A stretch of DNA of 5,387 bases from Fidelibacterota bacterium. GTDB lineage: Bacteria; Fidelibacterota; Marinisomatia; SCGC-AAA003-L08; TS1B11. The notes beneath the pieces were generated by a model, which was not told the origin of the DNA, did no database searches, and worked only from the letters and a program-made list of their open reading frames with translations. This document shows, piece by piece, positions 1 to 4,097 of the stretch. The stretch is from NCBI GenBank assembly GCA_022564085.1, contig JADFMC010000157.1, positions 1-5,387 of the forward strand, written 5' to 3'. Position 1 is the first letter of the stretch. Every line of letters begins with the position of its first letter. The translations under genes and the position numbers were made by a program.

Positions 1-330
1 CTGCTGGGGAAGGCTATCGACCTGTTGGAGGGGCTGGTGGTCTACCCCCAGCGGATGATGGACAACCTGAAGTTGACCGGGGGACTGATATTCAGCCAGA
101 ATGTGCTGTTGGCGCTGGTCAACAAGGGGCTGACCAGGGAGCAGGCCTATGCCCTGGTGCAGCGGCCCGCCATGCAGGTTTGGGAACAGGGGGGAGATTT
201 CAAGCGGTTGTTGCAGGAAGACCGGGAAATTAGCGGCAAATTGCCCGCGGAGGAATTGGAGGCCTGTTTCAACTATGATAATTTAGGACGCAGCGTGGAG
301 GCCATATTCAAACGGATTGGCCTGGAATAG
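1..330 (+). CDS. purB: Adenylosuccinate lyase, C-terminal part (5' end outside window)
   Basis: The frame is open from base 1 and ends at TAG 328-330, giving 109 residues of a protein that begins upstream. Adenylosuccinate lyase is a cytoplasmic tetramer that removes fumarate at two steps of purine synthesis: SAICAR to AICAR, and adenylosuccinate to AMP. What is visible matches the helical C-terminal domain of the PurB family: GLIFSQNVLLALVNKGL, then REQAYALVQRPAMQVW, then a charged stretch ending in a short hydrophobic helix (VEAIFKRIGLE). The catalytic signature of the fumarase/aspartase superfamily (GSSxMPxKxN) lies further N-terminal and is not in the window, so catalytic competence cannot be judged. 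A TTG at 25 is in frame but falls within the domain and is not a credible start. purC, which acts just before PurB in the pathway, follows 164 bases downstream. The identification is confident from the domain pattern and the purine neighbours. Confidence 0.93.
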   Translation: MLGKAIDLLEGLVVYPQRMMDNLKLTGGLIFSQNVLLALVNKGLTREQAYALVQRPAMQVWEQGGDFKRLLQEDREISGKLPAEELEACFNYDNLGRSVEAIFKRIGLE

Positions 331-361
331 GCTGCGGCCAGCTACATAAACCAGCGGTGGG

Positions 362-434
362 AACCTCACCCCCGTCCTGCGGCCGTCCCCTCTCCTTAAG
401 GAGAGGGGCGACACGAAGTGTCTGGGGTGAGGTT
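362..434. repeat. Three-armed inverted repeat between purB and purC
   Basis: This is a 73-base element with nested symmetry. The outer arms are an exact 11-base inverted repeat, AACCTCACCCC (362-372) and GGGGTGAGGTT (424-434). Inside lie a perfect 22-base palindrome at 387-408 (arms CCCCTCTCCTT and AAGGAGAGGGG) and a short hairpin at 410-422 (GACAC, loop GAA, GTGTC). A weak third arm may form at 372-382 (CCG, loop TCCTG, CGG). Folded, this gives a cloverleaf-like junction. It has no T-run, so it is not a typical intrinsic terminator. The CCTCACCCC ... CCTCTCC/GGAGAGG ... GGGGTGAGG layout resembles intergenic repeats I recall from many environmental bacterial genomes, so a short non-coding dispersed repeat is the likeliest reading. 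No tRNA features (CCA end, T-loop) are present. The symmetry is certain; its role is unknown. Confidence 0.85.
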
Positions 435-482
435 AAACGGAACGTAGCCGCACCAGTAGTAGAAAAGAAGGTTTAATATTTC

Positions 483-494
483 AGGAGAACTCCT
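483..494 (+). promoter_or_regulatory. purC ribosome binding site inside a short inverted repeat
   Basis: AGGAG at 483-487 is a strong Shine-Dalgarno sequence, seven bases before the purC ATG at 495, and it fixes that start. It is followed directly by its own complement, CTCCT (490-494), separated only by AA. A four-base-pair stem AGGA/TCCT with loop GAAC could form and hide the site. AGGAGA (483-488) is also complementary to TCTCCT (391-396) in the left arm of the upstream palindrome. Translational control is possible but is only inferred. Confidence 0.7.
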
Positions 495-1202
495 ATGAAA
501 AAAGGACCAATGCTATACGAGGGCAAGGCCAAGCAAGTCTTTGCCACCGACGATCCCGATCTACTGATCCAGCACTTCAAGGACGACGCCACCGCCTTCG
601 ACGGCACCAAGAAGTCCACCATCGCCTCCAAAGGGGTGGTGAACAACGCCATCTCGAGCCACATGTTTTCGCTGTTGGCGGAGCAGGGGGTGCCCAACCA
701 CTTCGTGGAGAAACTGAGCGACCGGGAGATGCTGATCAAGGCGCTGAAGATGATCCAGGTGGAGGTGATCATGCGCAACGTGGCCGCCGGCAGCATCTGC
801 AAGCGTTACGGCATCGAGGAGGGCCGGGTTTTTGATGAGCCCATACTGGAACTGTACTATAAAAGCGACCCGCACCATGACCCGTTGATGAACACCGAAC
901 ACGTGGTGCAGTTCGACCTCTGTTCGCTGGAGACCCTGGACGAAATCAGCGGCTATGCCCGGCGGATCAACGTGTTGATGCGCGAGTTCTTTCGCGGGAT
1001 CAACGTCACCCTGGTGGACTTCAAGCTGGAATTCGGCATGGCTGGCGACCAGCTGCTGTTGGGGGACGAGATTTCACCTGACACCTGCCGTTTCTGGGAC
1101 TTGAAAACCGGTGAGAAGCTGGACAAGGACCGCTTCCGTTTCGACCTGGGCCGGGTGGAGGAGGTCTACCAGGAGATGCTCAGCCGGGTCACCGGGGCCT
1201 GA
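495..1202 (+). CDS. purC: Phosphoribosylaminoimidazole-succinocarboxamide synthase (SAICAR synthetase)
   Basis: This cytoplasmic enzyme uses ATP to join aspartate to CAIR, forming SAICAR in de novo purine synthesis. The 235-residue length matches the usual single-domain bacterial enzyme (about 237). The N-terminal lobe starts with the nucleotide-binding LYEGKAKQV (residues 7-15) and then DDATAFDG (30-37). The first family signature, VEVIMRNVAAGS, spans 89-100, with SICKRYGIEEG following. The second signature, LVDFKLEFG, spans 173-181, and the ligand-binding GDEISPDTCRFWD spans 190-202. All key motifs are intact. The ATG at 495 is chosen because of the AGGAG seven bases upstream and because it leaves the normal short lead before LYEGKAK. 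The gene opens a tightly coupled run: psd starts one base past its TGA. Its substrate comes from PurE/PurK, which are not in the window, and its product is used by PurB, encoded just upstream. Confidence 0.97.
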   Translation: MKKGPMLYEGKAKQVFATDDPDLLIQHFKDDATAFDGTKKSTIASKGVVNNAISSHMFSLLAEQGVPNHFVEKLSDREMLIKALKMIQVEVIMRNVAAGSICKRYGIEEGRVFDEPILELYYKSDPHHDPLMNTEHVVQFDLCSLETLDEISGYARRINVLMREFFRGINVTLVDFKLEFGMAGDQLLLGDEISPDTCRFWDLKTGEKLDKDRFRFDLGRVEEVYQEMLSRVTGA

Positions 1203-1203
1203 C

Positions 1204-1848
1204 ATGGCGGTGGAGGGACGGATTATTCTCCTGCCGTTGCTGGGCATGACTATGGCGCTGAGTGTCTGGTTGCTGTTGGCGCCGCATCCGGTCCTGAAGG
1301 GACTGGCCCTGCTGGGGTGGTCGCTGGTGATCTTCTCGCTGATGTTCTTCCGTGACCCGCACCGGGAAATACCGCCCGACGCCCAGGCGTTTCTATCCCC
1401 GGCTGACGGCAAGGTAGTGGAGATCAAACCGATCGGGCGGGATGATCATATCGGTGGGGAGGCGCTGCAGATTTCAATATTCCTGTCGATTTTTAACGTG
1501 CATGCCCAGCGGGTGCCATTTGACGGGGAAGTGACCGCCACCGACTACCGGCCCGGGAAGTTTCTGGCGGCTTTCAACCACCGGGCCAATGAGGAAAACG
1601 AACAAGCGCTATCCTTTTTCAAGGCAAATGGCGGTAACTTCATCATTAAGCAGATCGCTGGACTGGTGGCCCGCCGGGTGATCAACTATATGCACACCGG
1701 CCAACAGGCACAGCGGGGAGAGCGATTGGGATTCATCCGGTTCGGCTCGCGGGTGGTTATCATCCTGCCCGCGGACTTCGATGTGCGGGTCAAAGTTGGC
1801 GACCGGGTGAGCGGGACAACTAGTATTATCGGGTATTTTGCAACATGA
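1204..1848 (+). CDS. psd: Phosphatidylserine decarboxylase, short membrane-anchored form (proenzyme)
   Basis: This enzyme decarboxylates phosphatidylserine to phosphatidylethanolamine at the inner membrane, using a pyruvoyl group made by self-cleavage. The 214 residues begin with two hydrophobic segments (about 7-26 and 30-49). SPADGKV (65-71) carries the conserved Asp68 and FNVHAQRVP (97-105) the conserved His100; FNHRANEENE (124-133) follows. The self-cleavage site is FGS at 180-182, expected to split between Gly181 and Ser182 into a large beta chain and a small alpha chain of about 33 residues, with Ser182 becoming the pyruvoyl group. This is the short, archaeal-like family, not the longer LGST enzyme of E. 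coli. The ATG at 1204 is one base after the purC stop; the upstream extension of the frame lies inside purC and is not used. The final ATGA overlaps the start of pssA, the enzyme that makes its substrate. Confidence 0.94.
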   Translation: MAVEGRIILLPLLGMTMALSVWLLLAPHPVLKGLALLGWSLVIFSLMFFRDPHREIPPDAQAFLSPADGKVVEIKPIGRDDHIGGEALQISIFLSIFNVHAQRVPFDGEVTATDYRPGKFLAAFNHRANEENEQALSFFKANGGNFIIKQIAGLVARRVINYMHTGQQAQRGERLGFIRFGSRVVIILPADFDVRVKVGDRVSGTTSIIGYFAT

Positions 1849-2606
1849 AGATCACCAGACAAATGAGGAAGATCAGGCGGCCCATCAAGAAGGATTATAT
1901 CCCCAGCCTGTTCACTCTGTTGAATATGTTTCTGGGATTTCTAGCTATTATCAGCGTGGTCGAGGGATTTTACATCCGGTCGGCCTACCTGGTGATGGCG
2001 GCCGGCATTTTCGACGCTCTGGACGGTAAACTGGCCCGCTGGATCCATGTGCCTTCCGCGTTCGGGATGGAACTGGACTCACTGGCCGACCTGGTTTCCT
2101 TCTCCCTGGCCCCGTCGCTGATGATCTGGGCCATATTTACCCGTGACTTGCACCCGGTGCTGGGGGCCGCTATCGCCGGGGCGCCCCTCATTTTCGGGGC
2201 GTTGCGCCTGGCCCGTTACAATGTGGACCAACACAGCAAGCCCAAGCCCTATTTCGAAGGGCTGCCGGCCCCCGTGGCAGCCTTTGTTATTGTGGCCTTG
2301 GTGTTGTTTTATCAACCCCTGGAGGAAGTGAGCGCGGCCAAAGTGGTGTTGCCCATGGTGATGGTGGTCTCCTTCCTGATGGTCAGCCAGATCAGGTACA
2401 CCAAAACACCGGCCCTCTCGTTGCGGGCCGGACCGGTGAACACCGTCTTTCTGTTGGTAATTACCACCACCTTGCTCCTTACATTTTTTGTTGACGGACG
2501 ATTCCTGTTGCCGCTGATCACACTCTACCTGTTGATCGGGATTGTGCGCTGGATGACCCGTACCGATAGGGCCGTAGATTTTCAGTCGGTGGAGGAAGAG
2601 CTTTGA
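1845..2606 (+). CDS. pssA: CDP-diacylglycerol--serine O-phosphatidyltransferase (phosphatidylserine synthase)
   Basis: This integral membrane enzyme transfers the phosphatidyl group of CDP-diacylglycerol to L-serine, releasing CMP and making the substrate of the adjacent Psd. The 253-residue protein has a basic N terminus (KITRQMRKIRRPIKK), then LFTLLNMFLGFLAI typical of PssA. The CDP-alcohol phosphatidyltransferase signature DGx2ARx8Gx3Dx3D is complete: D60-G61, A64-R65, G74, D78 and D82, with Asp57 before it, so the metal-binding aspartates are all present. RLARYN (121-126) and FEGLPAPVAA (137-146) are further PssA hallmarks that set it apart from phosphatidylglycerophosphate synthase. Several more hydrophobic segments follow (about 144-158, 166-181, 199-216, 220-237), ending in an acidic tail. 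The ATG overlaps the psd stop by four bases (ATGA) with no strong ribosome binding site, so translation is probably coupled. Its own stop overlaps the purS start by four bases. Confidence 0.96.
   Translation: MKITRQMRKIRRPIKKDYIPSLFTLLNMFLGFLAIISVVEGFYIRSAYLVMAAGIFDALDGKLARWIHVPSAFGMELDSLADLVSFSLAPSLMIWAIFTRDLHPVLGAAIAGAPLIFGALRLARYNVDQHSKPKPYFEGLPAPVAAFVIVALVLFYQPLEEVSAAKVVLPMVMVVSFLMVSQIRYTKTPALSLRAGPVNTVFLLVITTTLLLTFFVDGRFLLPLITLYLLIGIVRWMTRTDRAVDFQSVEEEL
2591..2595 (+). promoter_or_regulatory. Ribosome binding site deciding the purS TTG start
   Basis: GGAGG at 2591-2595 lies within the last codons of pssA, seven bases before TTG 2603-2605. That spacing is ideal, and it supports TTG over the in-frame GTG at 2615, which would cut into the first beta strand of PurS. 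Confidence 0.75.
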
Positions 2607-2851
2607 TAGCTCACGTGTATATCACCCCTAAGGAGGGCATCCTGGACCCCCAGGGGGAAACAGTGGGCCAGGCGCTACGGAACCTGGGCATCGATAAAGT
2701 GGCCGCTGTCAGGGTGGGTAAATATATCGAGATCGACCTGCCGGGTATGGCGCGGGCCGGGGCGGAGAAGGTGACCCGGGAAGCCTGTGAACGGTTGCTG
2801 GTGAATCCCAATATCGAGAGCTACACATTTGAAGTAGTCAAGGGCGACTGA
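2603..2851 (+). CDS. purS: Phosphoribosylformylglycinamidine synthase subunit PurS
   Basis: PurS is a small structural subunit without catalytic residues. As a dimer it bridges the glutaminase PurQ and the synthetase PurL in the complex that converts FGAR to FGAM using ATP and glutamine. The 82 residues match the family in length and pattern: HVYITPKEGILDPQGETV (4-21), then the helix VGQALRNLG (21-29), then VAAVRVGKYIEIDL (33-46). The preferred start is TTG at 2603, overlapping the pssA TGA by four bases (TTGA); a strong GGAGG seven bases upstream and the normal length of the N-terminal strand support it. The stop overlaps the purQ ATG by one base. It is the expected partner of the following PurQ. 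The large subunit gene purL is not in the window and may lie elsewhere in the genome. Confidence 0.94.
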   Translation: MIAHVYITPKEGILDPQGETVGQALRNLGIDKVAAVRVGKYIEIDLPGMARAGAEKVTREACERLLVNPNIESYTFEVVKGD

Positions 2852-3537
2852 TGCGATTCGCCGTGCTGGTCTTTCCAGGGTCGAACTGCGACTACGATGC
2901 CTACCACGTGGTGCGGCAGGTGCTGGGAGAGCGGGCGGAGTTTATCTGGCACCGGGAGGCCTCCCTGGACGGCTTCGATGTGGTGATCATACCGGGAGGC
3001 TTTTCGTACGGTGATTACCTCCGAACCGGAGCCATCGCCAGCCTATCGCCAATCATGGAGGCGGTGCGGCAATTCGCCTCCGCCGGCGGGCTGGTGCTGG
3101 GCATCTGCAACGGGTTCCAGATACTGATCGAGGCCGGCCTGCTGCCCGGGGCGCTGATCAGCAACAGCGGTCTGCGCTTTATCAGCCGGCAGATATATCT
3201 ACAGCCCGAGGGTAGCGGCGACCCCTTCACAGCCGGCCTGGACACCGGCCGGAGCTACGCCATGCCCATCGCCCATCAGGCTGGGAACTACCTGGTCTCG
3301 CCGCAGGAGCTGGAGCAGCTGGAAAAGAATGAGCAAATCGCCTTCCGCTATGTGACGGCCGCAGGTGAGCGCACCGCGGATGCCAACCCCAACGGATCCT
3401 GCGCCAATATAGCCGGTGTGCTCAACCGGGAGAAGAACGTCATGGGAATGATGCCCCATCCGGAACGGGCGGCGGAGGCGGTATTGGGGTCGGTGGACGG
3501 ACTGGCCCTGTTCGAATCGATCATTGGACGGAGCTGA
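2851..3537 (+). CDS. purQ: Phosphoribosylformylglycinamidine synthase subunit PurQ (glutaminase)
   Basis: PurQ is the class I glutamine amidotransferase subunit of the PurLSQ complex; it hydrolyses glutamine and passes ammonia to PurL for FGAM formation in the cytoplasm. The 228-residue protein starts with the typical AVLVFPGSNCDYD (4-16). IIPGGFSYGDYLRTGAIA (46-63) is the family oxyanion and interface region, and the nucleophile is Cys86 in GICNGFQ (84-90). His203 and Glu205 in MMPHPERAAE (200-209) complete the triad, so it should be active. Length agrees with the stand-alone subunit; there is no fusion to PurL. The ATG at 2851 shares its A with the purS TGA (TGATG), a weak AAGG lies upstream, and translational coupling is likely. 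The next gene starts on the stop codon of purQ in the same way. Confidence 0.97.
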   Translation: MRFAVLVFPGSNCDYDAYHVVRQVLGERAEFIWHREASLDGFDVVIIPGGFSYGDYLRTGAIASLSPIMEAVRQFASAGGLVLGICNGFQILIEAGLLPGALISNSGLRFISRQIYLQPEGSGDPFTAGLDTGRSYAMPIAHQAGNYLVSPQELEQLEKNEQIAFRYVTAAGERTADANPNGSCANIAGVLNREKNVMGMMPHPERAAEAVLGSVDGLALFESIIGRS

Positions 3538-3815
3538 TGGCATTCGGCGATTACCGGAAACGCTCGGTGGGGATGATCTTCATTTCCCTGATCCTGGGCG
3601 CCGCGGTGGGGACTATCCTTGGGGAGGTGCTGGGAGTGACGCTACCCGAGGGGGTGGTGAAGCAGTTCTTTCTCCAGTCGGTGAGCTGGGGCATCAGCCC
3701 GGTGACCCTGGACCTGCTGGTGGTGACGGTCACATTCGGTTTGCGGGTCAAGTTCAATATCAGCAGCGTGTTGGGGCTGGGCGCGGTCTATTATTTCCTG
3801 CGCTACTTTCGCTGA
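3537..3815 (+). CDS. DUF4321-family small membrane protein, function unknown
   Basis: This is a 92-residue protein of unknown function. It begins with a short basic stretch (YRKRS, 6-10), then a glycine-rich hydrophobic segment (about 11-35) containing GAAVGTILGEVLG with Glu30. A middle part, LPEGVVKQFFLQSVSWGISP (36-55), leads into alternating hydrophobic residues TLDLLVVTVTFGLRVKFNI (57-75), which look like a beta pair. The protein ends in a second hydrophobic helix (about 76-91). This order (GxxLGExLG, QFFLxSVSxGISPxTLDL, FxFN, C-terminal helix) matches my recollection of the DUF4321 family, whose members are small bacterial proteins with no assigned role. The ATG overlaps the purQ TGA by one base, with GGAG three bases upstream. 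Its position suggests co-expression with the purine and phospholipid genes, which does not establish function. The closest hypothesis is an inner-membrane structural or accessory protein. Confidence 0.82.
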   Translation: MAFGDYRKRSVGMIFISLILGAAVGTILGEVLGVTLPEGVVKQFFLQSVSWGISPVTLDLLVVTVTFGLRVKFNISSVLGLGAVYYFLRYFR

Positions 3816-3852
3816 GCGCCAGAGGAGCCGGCCAGTGCGCGAACAATTATTT

Positions 3853-3858
3853 AGGAGG
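3853..3858 (+). promoter_or_regulatory. tatA ribosome binding site
   Basis: AGGAGG at 3853-3858, five bases before the ATG at 3864, is a near-perfect Shine-Dalgarno sequence. It sits in a 48-base gap that ends the chain of overlapping genes, so tatA is translated independently. The gap also holds the AT-rich CAATTATTTAGG, but no clear promoter or terminator. Confidence 0.8.
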
Positions 3859-3863
3859 CTGAC

Positions 3864-4082
3864 ATGTCGTTAGGCTTTGGCGAAATACTGGTTATACTGT
3901 TCATCGTCCTGTTGCTGTTCGGGGCCAAGAGGCTCCCCGAGCTGGCCAAGGGTTTGGGCCGCGGGTTGCGGGAATTCAAACAGGCCACCAGTGAAATCCA
4001 GGACGAGATCAAATCGGCGACCGACCTGGACGAACCGGTGAATAAAGTGGAATCCAAGCCCGCCGGGGAAGGGGACAAGTAA
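3864..4082 (+). CDS. tatA: Sec-independent protein translocase subunit TatA
   Basis: TatA forms the pore or membrane-thinning assembly that moves folded proteins with twin-arginine signals across the inner membrane, together with TatC. The 72-residue protein has the full family plan: a short lead (SLGFGE), one membrane helix (about 8-19, ILVILFIVLLLF), the invariant hinge FG at 19-20, then the amphipathic helix AKRLPELAKGLGRGLREFKQA (21-41) lying along the membrane, and a charged, disordered tail. The polar residue before the helix is Glu7, where E. coli TatA has Gln8; Glu is usual in TatB and in many single-component TatA proteins. The short tail favours TatA over TatB. The start is fixed by AGGAGG five bases upstream. 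No tatC is in the window. The TAA at 4080-4082 is in the same frame as gatA, which begins 15 bases later. Confidence 0.93.
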   Translation: MSLGFGEILVILFIVLLLFGAKRLPELAKGLGRGLREFKQATSEIQDEIKSATDLDEPVNKVESKPAGEGDK

Positions 4083-4097
4083 GGTCCCCAGCTCGCT

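Larger units (their letters stand above)
331..494. other. purB-purC intergenic region
   Basis: This 164-base stretch is the only long non-coding gap in the window. It holds the inverted repeat at 362-434. Flanking it are short complementary pieces (TGCGGC 333-338 with GCCGCA 447-452, and GCTAC 341-345 with GTAGC 444-448) that could extend the stem imperfectly, although the two pairings overlap and cannot both form completely. From about 455 the sequence turns AT-rich (AGAAAAGAAGGTTTAATATTT) and leads into the purC ribosome binding site. No convincing -35/-10 pair is visible. No tRNA or protein-coding signal was found here. Confidence 0.7.

Noticed and set aside
387..408. Perfect palindrome as an intrinsic terminator of purB
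   Set aside because: The stem is strong, but it is followed by CGACACGAAG rather than a T-run, and it sits inside a larger symmetrical element.
474..479. TAATAT as a possible -10 box for purC
   Set aside because: No -35-like hexamer sits 16-18 bases upstream (the sequence there is around CACCAG), and AT-rich leaders before a ribosome binding site are common. A promoter may exist but cannot be supported from sequence alone.
1111..1203. Upstream extension of the psd frame into purC
   Set aside because: These codons overlap the conserved C terminus of purC, and the extra residues (rich in Arg, Trp, Ser) do not look like Psd. ATG 1204, one base after the purC stop, gives the expected membrane start.
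3524..3862. Open frame of 112 codons overlapping the DUF4321 gene in another frame
   Set aside because: Its product is Gly/Asp-rich with no domain, while the overlapping frame encodes a recognisable family starting on the purQ stop.
3816..3863. Possible terminator or promoter between the DUF4321 gene and tatA
   Set aside because: Two GCGC tetramers (3816-3819, 3837-3840) could pair, but the stem is too short and has no following T-run; no promoter hexamers are evident.
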